Shown here piece by piece: positions 33,606 through 42,208 of a DNA stretch of 64,000 bases (within the stretch, counting starts at the first letter, position 1; each line of letters opens with the position of its first letter). The stretch is from positions 1 through 64,000 of the forward strand of contig CAJQNR010000082.1 in NCBI GenBank assembly GCA_905479715.1, written 5' to 3'. The position numbers and the translations under genes are program-made. The notes under the pieces are model-generated. The model saw only the letters and a list, made by a program, of their open reading frames with translations, was not told the origin of the DNA and did no database searches. This stretch comes from an uncultured Sphingorhabdus sp. Its GTDB lineage: Bacteria; Pseudomonadota; Alphaproteobacteria; Sphingomonadales; Sphingomonadaceae.

Positions 33606-34265
33606 ATGGAACAGATGACCAAATTGTTCGCAGATCGACGGGATGCCGGTCGACAACTGGCGGCCAGGCTCGCAGACAAGGCCGCCGAGAACCCGGTCAT
33701 CCTGGCTCTGCCCCGCGGCGGTGTTCCCGTCGCCTATGAAATTGCCAAAGCGCTGGATGCTCAACTCGACTTGCTGATGGTGCGCAAAATCGGCGCACCG
33801 GGATGGCCGGAATTTGGTATTGGCGCGGTTGTCGACGGAGCCGATCCGCATCTGGTTATGAATGACGATATTGTTCGGCAGGTGGCCCCCAGCCCCGAAT
33901 ATATTCGCGCCGAATTGCAGCGGCAGCTCAAGGAAATTGAGCGGCGCCGGCACATTTACTGCGGCGACCGCAAACCGGTCAAACTTTCCGGCAGAACGAT
34001 CATAATCGTCGATGACGGCATAGCGACGGGAGGCACGATCAAGGCAGCGCTCAAGGGCGTCCGCAAATCCCGGCCCCAACGGATCATCCTTGCCGTTCCC
34101 GTTGCGCCGCAATCGGCGCTGGACGAACTGGAAAGCCAGTGTGATGAAATCATATGCCTATATGTGCCCGTCGATTTTGGCGCTGTCGGAGCCTTTTACC
34201 AGGACTTCACTCAGACCGAAGATCGCGAGATCATGTCCTTGATGGATTCATTGAACGATTCATGA
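33606..34265 (+). CDS. phosphoribosyltransferase family protein
   Basis: LFADRRDAGRQLAARL...VILALPRGGVPVAYEIAKALDA; IIIVDDGIATGGTIKAAL PRPP-binding motif. Confidence 0.93.
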   Translation: MEQMTKLFADRRDAGRQLAARLADKAAENPVILALPRGGVPVAYEIAKALDAQLDLLMVRKIGAPGWPEFGIGAVVDGADPHLVMNDDIVRQVAPSPEYIRAELQRQLKEIERRRHIYCGDRKPVKLSGRTIIIVDDGIATGGTIKAALKGVRKSRPQRIILAVPVAPQSALDELESQCDEIICLYVPVDFGAVGAFYQDFTQTEDREIMSLMDSLNDS

Positions 34266-34396
34266 ATTTTCAGCCGAGCAATCATTGACGTTGTCGAGCC
34301 CCCGCTATCGCGGCCCGCACGTTTTCGGCTTCAACCGAAGCCCCGCAAGGCAATTGCTAACCCTCTGGGAACCCAGCATGAAATGTGCACAAGGTA

Positions 34397-34441
34397 GCGG
34401 TGCCGCGAGACATTGAAATCAAGAAAAAAGGTGGTGCGCGA
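34397..34441 (+). repeat. imperfect direct repeat, copy A (see 57553-57598)
   Basis: gcggtgccgcgagacattgaaatcaagaaaaaaggtggtgcgcga; about 41/46 positions shared with copy B by hand alignment. Confidence 0.8.
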
Positions 34442-34800
34442 CGCAGTCTTTCGCGAACCGGTCTCGGGTGGTAACTTCCCGATTCTTGTATTATTTTTGA
34501 AGAACTATGGTCAAGTGTGGGGCTGACTCGCAATTTTCCACCTTACGATTGCTACCAATTTGAACAGAAAATGCGTAATTTTGGCTTAATTCTGCAGAAA
34601 CGGAACTTTTTGTACCATGATGCACAGACACGCGCGCACGCGCGCGTCTCTCGAAGTGAAATACGCATCAAGTCTTATTGCGAAGCTCCTGCGATTTGAG
34701 CGTCTTTTACCACGTGTCAGGACTTTATTGATCTTGGTCTGACTTAAGCGGCGGGCGACCCCCCTGCAAAGCAAGATGACAAGTTCTATAACGGGAGAAG

Positions 34801-35802
34801 ATGTCCATGGCTGATGAAACCAAAGAACTCATCGTTGTTCCCATGAGTTTTCTGGTAAAAGCTGGGCTGTTTGAAAACAAAAACTCCGTCATCACTCTCA
34901 CCTTTCAGGATCGTGGCCTTTCTATAAGTTACAACGAGGACGCTAACCAAATACTGGTAATCGCAAACGGTTGGCGACATCAAAAATGGTCAGTCAGTAT
35001 CAGCCGTCATCTTCCGAAACATGGGTCCAGACCATATTTCGATATTCATAATAATCAACAATCACAGTTGTTTATTATCATATATGGCGAGGATCTACAT
35101 AGCCGTAAAAGTTTCTTGGCGGATTGCGACCGCCCCTCCCTGGCGCAAAGGAAAAAGCTTCTTCAGCTCGCTCGGCAACGAGCCAAGTTCTATGTCACCC
35201 CAGGGTCTGGGGCCGTTAAGACACACAGGTTGGCAGCTCTCGCTCACCAAATGCTTGCCTCGGAAGAGTTTGACAAGTTACCAAGCGAGACAATCGCTGC
35301 TCTTGAAAACGCCCGATCACTTGGGCAGCTTCGCCGAGACGGGAAGAGTGCGCAGAACCAGCTAAGTTCTAAATATGCGTTTGCCAACGCACCAGAATTG
35401 GCGCCATTTCACACTGAATATTTCGGCCGTAGCTCGTCAGCCCAATTGAGACGTCAATATCCAGTCAGTGTTCCTGTAATCGACCTAGCGCCCCAGCCGA
35501 TCGATAACTACTGCCGGCTGGATATCGCTGACATAAACCATGCTGGCATGCTTAAACGCGGCGAGCTGTTCGTCCATATACTCGCTTGGCCTGAAGGACG
35601 AACCTCGGGAAGATCCATCACGCAATATTCTGATTTGCGTGACAGAAAACATCCAATGCTGCTCTTCGAACTTCTGTTTCCAAATATTGATGAAGCGCTT
35701 TGGCAGCAGGTGATGCTCACCCAGGTCAATAATGCCAGAGGGTATTTTCTATGCCCCATCAAGGGGCATCGGTGCGACACGCTTTACTTTCGTGCGCACT
35801 GA
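34801..35802 (+). CDS. uncharacterised protein, C-terminus probably truncated
   Basis: 333-aa ORF, RBS-like gggaga upstream, locally AT-richer than flanks; C-terminal FLCPIKGHRCDTLYFR. Confidence 0.65.
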   Translation: MSMADETKELIVVPMSFLVKAGLFENKNSVITLTFQDRGLSISYNEDANQILVIANGWRHQKWSVSISRHLPKHGSRPYFDIHNNQQSQLFIIIYGEDLHSRKSFLADCDRPSLAQRKKLLQLARQRAKFYVTPGSGAVKTHRLAALAHQMLASEEFDKLPSETIAALENARSLGQLRRDGKSAQNQLSSKYAFANAPELAPFHTEYFGRSSSAQLRRQYPVSVPVIDLAPQPIDNYCRLDIADINHAGMLKRGELFVHILAWPEGRTSGRSITQYSDLRDRKHPMLLFELLFPNIDEALWQQVMLTQVNNARGYFLCPIKGHRCDTLYFRAH

Positions 35803-36175
35803 TTTGCTTCATGGCAAGCTCAAAGGCTATATCATCCGTCTCAGCGGGGATGAACGCGCAGGAGGTGCTCTCCGTCGGGGCCTTCCCGCCCACAAGCCGT
35901 CGTCTAGATATGTTCGTTCAAATGCCCCCTCCCCACCCACTTCTCACCATGCGACCGTGAATAAATATATGCTCTGAATGCCTCCTCCTAGGAACATACA
36001 TCGACATTAATCCTGACAATAAAAAGTACGAAGCGGACCACTGTTCCAGCTTTTGAAAGCGGGATATCAACAAAGGCGTGGTTTAATATTAATATAAATA
36101 TAAAGCGATTACGCTATCTTAATTACAGAAGATTCTAATGTATTTTTGTGCCAAGTGGAGGCATTCACTAATATC

Positions 36176-38326
36176 TTAATTGTTGAGCGAAGCTTCGCTG
36201 CGGAACAATCTGGTCAGGCTATTCATAAAACCGCCCGCCAAGGAGCGTCCCGATGCAGAAATTTCGACGACACCTGGGGTGACCTGTAGCATCGCCCCCT
36301 CCTTATATGACTTTTTGGAAGCAACGAGCCGAATGCGGTAGAGAGCGGTGCGGGGCCGTATAATATTTTCGTCCTTATCGGATGCGATCGGCCCACCATT
36401 GATCGATGCCAGTATCGGTTGATCCAGCCGCTCAACCGCATTTGTTGATTTCGCGACCAGCTTGGCCGCTCTCGATGGCTGAACCGGATCATCGGGAACA
36501 AATCGTCCACGCGCGTCTTCCTTTATACGCCAGATATCATTTTCGTTTACATAAGCTTGAATATCATAATCGTCCGACGTGACGATATGGGCGATTGTTT
36601 CTGTTCCCCCAAGCCAGCGGCCGTTATGGATATCCGGCGAGAGGTCAGTGACAATGCCAGCGAAAGGTGCACGCAGGATCAATCGCTCGCCGCGCAACTC
36701 GAGACCGCTTAGCTGGTCCTGTTCCTGCTTCAGTTGCCGCTCCACCACCATCCGATTGGACAGATCGATATTGTCCGCCGCCCCTCGACCATATTGCAGT
36801 TGCAAATTGGCAATCCGGACCTTGGCCGCTGCGGTGGCGTTTGCGAGTTCCGGGGCGGAAATCTGTATGAGAGGCGCACCGGCGGCGACGCGTTGGCCGT
36901 TACGGACAAATATCTTTTCCACCCTTCCCGGGTCTCCCGCTATCACCGGAGAGGCGCCGATGGGGGCTAGAACCGCTGGTGCGCTGATATGTCGATCAAG
37001 TGGCAACAGACATAACACTAGTGCAATGCCGACACTTATCAACAATAGGCGCGTTCGTGATGTCGCCAATATCCGCTCTTTCATACTCACCCAAATCTTG
37101 AATTCGGCAATGACCGGTCGCGCGATAAAGACTGTAATTTCAACGAAAAACAGGATCAAACCGAGGATTTTGAAGAATAATGTATAAACAAGCAGAGCGA
37201 TACCGATGAACAGTATCAGCCGATACACCCACGTCATCCACGCATAGGCAATCATCCCGCGGCGCAATTTATGTGGCACCTGTTCCGGCGCTTCATCGTT
37301 TAGAGCAAATAATAATTCGCGAAGCTTCCATTTCCCCAGCGCAAAGGCTCGCGGTTGCAGATTGGGGACGCCGAGCCAGTCGGACAAAAGATAATAGCCG
37401 TCAAAACGCATGAACGGATTGAGGTTGATCGCGAGGCTCATCAGCCAGCTGGTCGTTGCGAGAATGAAGGCGACGCTTCGCACCATCCCATCAGGTAGAA
37501 ACACCCAAGCCATGGTCGCTACGCCTGCAACCATCAATTCCACTGCGACCCCTGCACAGTCTATCATCAGCCTTTGTTTGCGCGAAGTCAGTCGCCATGC
37601 ACCCGACGTGTCAGTATAGAGCACCGGCATCATGACCAGAAAGCTGACCCCCATACTGGGCACGCGGCAACCGAAACGCGTCGCGGTATAGGCGTGGCCT
37701 AGCTCGTGAAGGACTTTTATGGCGAAAAGCCCTATTCCATAAGCAACCAGGCCCTGCCAGCTGAAGAAATACAGGAAGGAGGCCAGAAAACTATCCCATT
37801 GACGGGTGACCAGAAATAGTCCGCTCAAAGCCAATAGCGCAAAGAAAATCAGAGCAGGGAAGGACCAGAGCGGAGCGACTTTATCAATCGTGCGTTCGAG
37901 AAATGCAGCGGGTTTGACAATCGGTATCCGGATGAAAAGATAATTATCCAGCATCCACTTCCACCACTGTTTTTTTGCTCTTTGCCGCTGTTCCGTAAGG
38001 CCAGCGACCGTATTCCCGATTGGCGTTACGGTGAGGCTGTTGGACAAGGAAAACTCTACCACTCTCCCGAAGGCAGCATTTATCTGCTCTTCATCCAGAC
38101 CTTCACCGGCCAGATCATCATTGACCTTCACTAGGTCACCCGAAGCCCATCGGGAGAGAATGCGATATTCTATCCTGCCCAGTTGAAAAAACAGATGCCG
38201 CAACGGGTCAAACAACGTCCAGCTTGGCGCGCCATTGATCAAAGCCGCGCCGGGTTCGATCCGAAGCTCTTGCCTCAATGGAGGCAGTAAAGGCCGTTCC
38301 GGCTCCGCGGACGCGCTGACAGTCAA
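36176..38326 (-). CDS. M50 site-2-type membrane metalloprotease fused to HlyD-like biotinyl-lipoyl/adaptor domain
   Basis: HELGHAYTATRFG (HExxH) and NPFMRFDGYYLLSDWLGVPNL motifs, many TM segments, then GRVEKIFVRNGQRVAAGAPLIQI...LILRAPFAGIVTDLSP adaptor hairpin. Confidence 0.92.
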   Translation of the reverse strand: MTVSASAEPERPLLPPLRQELRIEPGAALINGAPSWTLFDPLRHLFFQLGRIEYRILSRWASGDLVKVNDDLAGEGLDEEQINAAFGRVVEFSLSNSLTVTPIGNTVAGLTEQRQRAKKQWWKWMLDNYLFIRIPIVKPAAFLERTIDKVAPLWSFPALIFFALLALSGLFLVTRQWDSFLASFLYFFSWQGLVAYGIGLFAIKVLHELGHAYTATRFGCRVPSMGVSFLVMMPVLYTDTSGAWRLTSRKQRLMIDCAGVAVELMVAGVATMAWVFLPDGMVRSVAFILATTSWLMSLAINLNPFMRFDGYYLLSDWLGVPNLQPRAFALGKWKLRELLFALNDEAPEQVPHKLRRGMIAYAWMTWVYRLILFIGIALLVYTLFFKILGLILFFVEITVFIARPVIAEFKIWVSMKERILATSRTRLLLISVGIALVLCLLPLDRHISAPAVLAPIGASPVIAGDPGRVEKIFVRNGQRVAAGAPLIQISAPELANATAAAKVRIANLQLQYGRGAADNIDLSNRMVVERQLKQEQDQLSGLELRGERLILRAPFAGIVTDLSPDIHNGRWLGGTETIAHIVTSDDYDIQAYVNENDIWRIKEDARGRFVPDDPVQPSRAAKLVAKSTNAVERLDQPILASINGGPIASDKDENIIRPRTALYRIRLVASKKSYKEGAMLQVTPGVVEISASGRSLAGGFMNSLTRLFRSEASLNN

Positions 38327-39717
38327 AATCCAACCGTTTGTCTTAGGCTTGCGATCGGACGTTTGAGAAGGGAATACAATAATGGCACCCGTTCGCCATA
38401 AAGCTTCGCAGTGCCGCGTGAACCAATGCGCGGTCTATCGGAAACCGGCTCTGCTAAGACCGCAAAAGCCAATATGCCTTCAGCCGTCTGGCGGGCCTGA
38501 TAGCTCGCATATTTGACTTTGCCTTCAATCGCCCACAATGGCTGTGCATCGAGCCATAGCTTAACCCGTGATCCGCGATTAAGGGCCATTTGCTCCGCCG
38601 CTGGCAAGTCAATTCGGAGCGCTATCTTTCCGGGGTCCGCAACCTGTAAAATCGGATCGCCGACATTGACGGCCCGCCCTTCCCAATCACGACGATCACT
38701 ATAGATCGCCATCCCGGATCGCGGGGCTTTGATCGCTGCCAGATCCATAACATCATTGGCAAAACCATAATCTGCCTGGGCCAGATCATATTCAGCGCGC
38801 AGCGTGGCAATCTCGCGTGTTTCATCATCTTTGCCAAACGCAGAACTGGTCGAACGATCCACACGGGCTTTCGCCACAGCCAGTTTCTCTTCCGCGAGCT
38901 TCAGTTCATTGGACAGCTTCACATCATCGAAAGAAACCAGCAATTCGCCTTCCTCGACCGCCGCGTTGGGCGCAACGTGAATACGCGATATCACCCCGGA
39001 AAACGGGGCCGCTACCGTGAACGGACGTTCAGCGACAACTTCCACCGGAGCAAGAGCTGTCATTCTCACCGGAAACAAAGCTATCACTAGCAAGGCAACC
39101 GAGACTCCAATTTTCTCCTTGCGACCAAAACGACCAATCCGTTTTACCGGCTTTTCGCCGGTAAGTGCCCGCCAGCTATGTGATACCGTTTCCGATATCC
39201 GCGTGAGGCGAAAATTCTCACCCTCCCGAAACATCGTTTCCCGCATTAGCAAAAGTCCGGCGAAGACCTTTCCTTCCCTGTCGAGAAGCGGCTGCCAGCG
39301 GCACTGTCCAAAAGGATATTCAGCAAGCGCGGCATCATCCCCCATCGCAGCAAGCGCGAAGTCGTGGGGTCGATCAAGACCGTCGGTTGCAGCAAGTTTG
39401 CTGATCAGCTTTTCCATCGCCTGAATCAGTGGTGTATTGCGATCTACCGAGGATATGCTGGAGGCACAGATTATATGATAATCGTCGCCTATGCGGGGCT
39501 GACGCGCGATGAACATCTGGTCATAAGGTAGAATACGACGCATTTCATTCGCGACATGATAGTGGAGTTCGGCAACGCTGCCCTGGCGCCGGATCTCCGC
39601 TTCAAACTGCAGCAAACCGGCCAGCACATTCGCGTCGCCGGAAACAGGAGCTGCCCCCGAAGCAAGCGGTAATATCGCAATGGGCGCACCTTGCGGGTCA
39701 GGAGGGCTCGCGGCCAT
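38323..39717 (-). CDS. HlyD-like periplasmic adaptor with extended cytosolic (GAF-like?) N-terminal domain
   Basis: About 200-aa soluble N-terminus, single TM (VSVALLVIALFPV), then FTVAAPFSGVISRIHVAPNAAVEEGELLVSFDD...IKAPRSGMAIYSD; overlaps both neighbours by a few bp. Confidence 0.85.
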   Translation of the reverse strand: MAASPPDPQGAPIAILPLASGAAPVSGDANVLAGLLQFEAEIRRQGSVAELHYHVANEMRRILPYDQMFIARQPRIGDDYHIICASSISSVDRNTPLIQAMEKLISKLAATDGLDRPHDFALAAMGDDAALAEYPFGQCRWQPLLDREGKVFAGLLLMRETMFREGENFRLTRISETVSHSWRALTGEKPVKRIGRFGRKEKIGVSVALLVIALFPVRMTALAPVEVVAERPFTVAAPFSGVISRIHVAPNAAVEEGELLVSFDDVKLSNELKLAEEKLAVAKARVDRSTSSAFGKDDETREIATLRAEYDLAQADYGFANDVMDLAAIKAPRSGMAIYSDRRDWEGRAVNVGDPILQVADPGKIALRIDLPAAEQMALNRGSRVKLWLDAQPLWAIEGKVKYASYQARQTAEGILAFAVLAEPVSDRPRIGSRGTAKLYGERVPLLYSLLKRPIASLRQTVGF

Positions 39718-40678
39718 CGGCTTTCGCTGCTCCCGATTTGACCGTCGTTTTCACCGGTGATTTTTCAGCAGCTCCGGTCACGGCGGGAGCATCTGACGGC
39801 TTTGTAAAAATGCCCGTTCCACTCATCCCGGGAAGGATAAGACTGTCGGTCTTGTCGACGCTGCCGGTAACGCGGATTGTTTTGCTGACGGGATCAACCG
39901 ATGCGCCCAACCGGGTAATCTGCCCGGTTACGTCCGCTCCCGTCTCATCAATCTTGAACGTGAAGTCAGCTCCGGGGCGCAACCAGGTTAGCCAGTTGCT
40001 CGGCACAATCAGTTCAACTTCCAGATCACCCCCGCTTTGGATTTTCAGCAGCGGTTGACCACTGGCCGCGATTTCTCCGCGATGACCGATTTCCTCAACA
40101 ACCGTTCCAGAAAAAGGAGCATATACGGCACAGTCGGACAGATTGGCCTTTATCGCGTTAGCCTCGGCATTGGCTTTGCCCAAATTGGCCTTTGCTACTG
40201 CGACTTCATTCTTGCCAATCGCCTCATATTGATCGAGCTCAACGTTGGTCTGATAGGTAACATTATAGGCATTGGAGGCAGCTTGCGCGGCTTTCAGCTC
40301 TGCACGGATCGCCGAACAGTCAAATTGCGCCAACAATGCACCTTTTCGGAAACTGCGCCCTTTGCCAAAAGGCATGGAAGTAATCCGGGCCGTCATCCGC
40401 GATGCAATTGTGGATTCCTGCTTGGGCTTGATTACCCCGCGCACGTCGGGGTCGGGTTCTGCTTCAGGCTTGTCGGCGATCTTGTTGCCCGTTTCAGCGG
40501 CAGATTGATTGGCAGCATCTGGCGTGGCCGGATTGCTCGACCAGTCAGTGCCATCTCCTCCGTTCGCGAACGCGAGCCCGACGATTGCGGCAAGCGCAAT
40601 TCCACCGCCCCAGAACCAGGGGGTCATCGATTTCTTCTCAGGATCCGAAGCTGTTTCCCCGGTTTCATCGTTCATCAA
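39698..40678 (-). CDS. HlyD/RND-type periplasmic adaptor
   Basis: N-terminal TM, GVIKPKQESTIASRMTARITSMPFGKGRSFRKGALLAQFDCSAIRAEL, YAPFSGTVVEEIGHRGEIAASGQPLLKI. Confidence 0.88.
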   Translation of the reverse strand: MMNDETGETASDPEKKSMTPWFWGGGIALAAIVGLAFANGGDGTDWSSNPATPDAANQSAAETGNKIADKPEAEPDPDVRGVIKPKQESTIASRMTARITSMPFGKGRSFRKGALLAQFDCSAIRAELKAAQAASNAYNVTYQTNVELDQYEAIGKNEVAVAKANLGKANAEANAIKANLSDCAVYAPFSGTVVEEIGHRGEIAASGQPLLKIQSGGDLEVELIVPSNWLTWLRPGADFTFKIDETGADVTGQITRLGASVDPVSKTIRVTGSVDKTDSLILPGMSGTGIFTKPSDAPAVTGAAEKSPVKTTVKSGAAKADGREPS

Positions 40679-40698
40679 CTGTGCGTTCCTCTTTTCCG

Positions 40699-42192
40699 CT
40701 ATTTATCGAGCTGCATCGCTGCTTCCCGATCCCGCCACAGCTTGGCGAGCGAACTGGTCAAGCTGGTCACATCTTCGCGTCCGGTCAGATCCGGAGCGAA
40801 ATCGTCGATGCCCATTGAAGCAAAGAGATTGGCATAGGCATTCTGTGCCTCTGCATAGGCGATGTCATATTTGACTTCTGCCACCAGCGTATTCATTTCC
40901 TCGCGCAACAACGTCTGCTGGCTCATCGCGCCGGCTTTGTGGCCCGAGCGGATCTGGTAGAGAATTTTTTCCTGCACCCGATGCTGATGCTCAGCGGTCT
41001 GTAGTTCCTGCTGCAAATGGCCAAAGCGCGCCCGCGATACGTGGACCTGAGTCATGACCGCCATTGTCAGCGCCAGTTCGCGTTGACGCAATAGATCGTC
41101 CTGCGCCCGCACGGCCTTTTTCTTAGGGCCCATTTTGAACAGGTTCAATACATTCCAGCTGGCCTGGGCGCCATATTGGAACCAGTTGTTGTTGAACAGA
41201 AAGTCGTTGGAATCGACGTTGACGCCCAAAATACCGCGAAAACTGGGCAGCGCTGACAACAAGGCTGCATCGAGCTCCTTACTGTTTATCCGTTGACGGT
41301 AGCTGACTTCACGCAATTCCGCGCGATTTTTCAGAGCGGTCATCATCATATCTTCACCGCTGTATCGAACCGCGGGCAAATTGTGGGTACGGTCCGGCAA
41401 TACCAGCGAGAAATCGGTGCCGGGTCGCAGGTTCATCAAAGCCGCCAGCTGCGCCTTGGCGACAACCAGTTCGCGCTGCAATTTGCGGATTTCAGCCTGT
41501 ATCTGAACAAGTTCACGCTGATAGGTAAGAGCGGTAAGCGGCGCCGACAACCGGCGCTCTGAAAGCCGTTCGCTGTTTTCGAGAGTAGTCGTCACATTAC
41601 CCTCCAGCTCTTCCAGCTTGTTGAGCAATCGCTCTGCGCTAACGGCACGCCAGTAAGAGGTGCGGACATCTTCGATAATGCGGTTTGCGACCTTGCGGCG
41701 GCGTTCCTGAGAGATCAGAAATTCATCTGCCTTTTGCTGGGAACGGACGTAGGACAATCCAAAATCAAGCACATCCCAGCTCAAGGATAAGTCGCCAGTA
41801 AAAATATCACGCTCGGACGAAGTTGACGGTTCGAGAGACTGGCGGCGCGTGATCAGGGAAAGTGAACTTGCGCCCGAAAAATTGTTCCGTCCGGCATAGC
41901 CGGCATTGGCGACAAGTTGAGGCAACATATCATAGCGCGACAAGTTCAACTCTCTGGTCTTCAGGGCCTCTTCCATCAACTCGACTTTGTAATCGAGATT
42001 ATATTTTAGCGCCCGGGCCATGGCTTGATAGAGATCGATTGGCGCGGATACCGGCTCCTGTTCCGCATCGACCGCAATGATATTTTCGCGTGCTGTCGAG
42101 TCGATCTGCGAGGGTGTGAGCGGTTTGGGGGTAACGGCGCAACCGGCCAATAAGGCTACCGCCGAACAGCTTAGAACAAGTTTCTTATCCAT
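40699..42192 (-). CDS. TolC-family outer membrane protein
   Basis: Lipobox-like LLAGCAV; long helical OEP-type repeats; adjacent to adaptor genes. Confidence 0.85.
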   Translation of the reverse strand: MDKKLVLSCSAVALLAGCAVTPKPLTPSQIDSTARENIIAVDAEQEPVSAPIDLYQAMARALKYNLDYKVELMEEALKTRELNLSRYDMLPQLVANAGYAGRNNFSGASSLSLITRRQSLEPSTSSERDIFTGDLSLSWDVLDFGLSYVRSQQKADEFLISQERRRKVANRIIEDVRTSYWRAVSAERLLNKLEELEGNVTTTLENSERLSERRLSAPLTALTYQRELVQIQAEIRKLQRELVVAKAQLAALMNLRPGTDFSLVLPDRTHNLPAVRYSGEDMMMTALKNRAELREVSYRQRINSKELDAALLSALPSFRGILGVNVDSNDFLFNNNWFQYGAQASWNVLNLFKMGPKKKAVRAQDDLLRQRELALTMAVMTQVHVSRARFGHLQQELQTAEHQHRVQEKILYQIRSGHKAGAMSQQTLLREEMNTLVAEVKYDIAYAEAQNAYANLFASMGIDDFAPDLTGREDVTSLTSSLAKLWRDREAAMQLDK

Positions 42193-42208
42193 AATTTTTA
42201 ATCCCTAT

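Noticed and set aside
34442-34490. Degenerate tRNA fragment after repeat copy A
   Set aside because: A few tRNA-like words (gaacc, ctcggg) but no foldable cloverleaf or clear alignment to tRNA-Phe.
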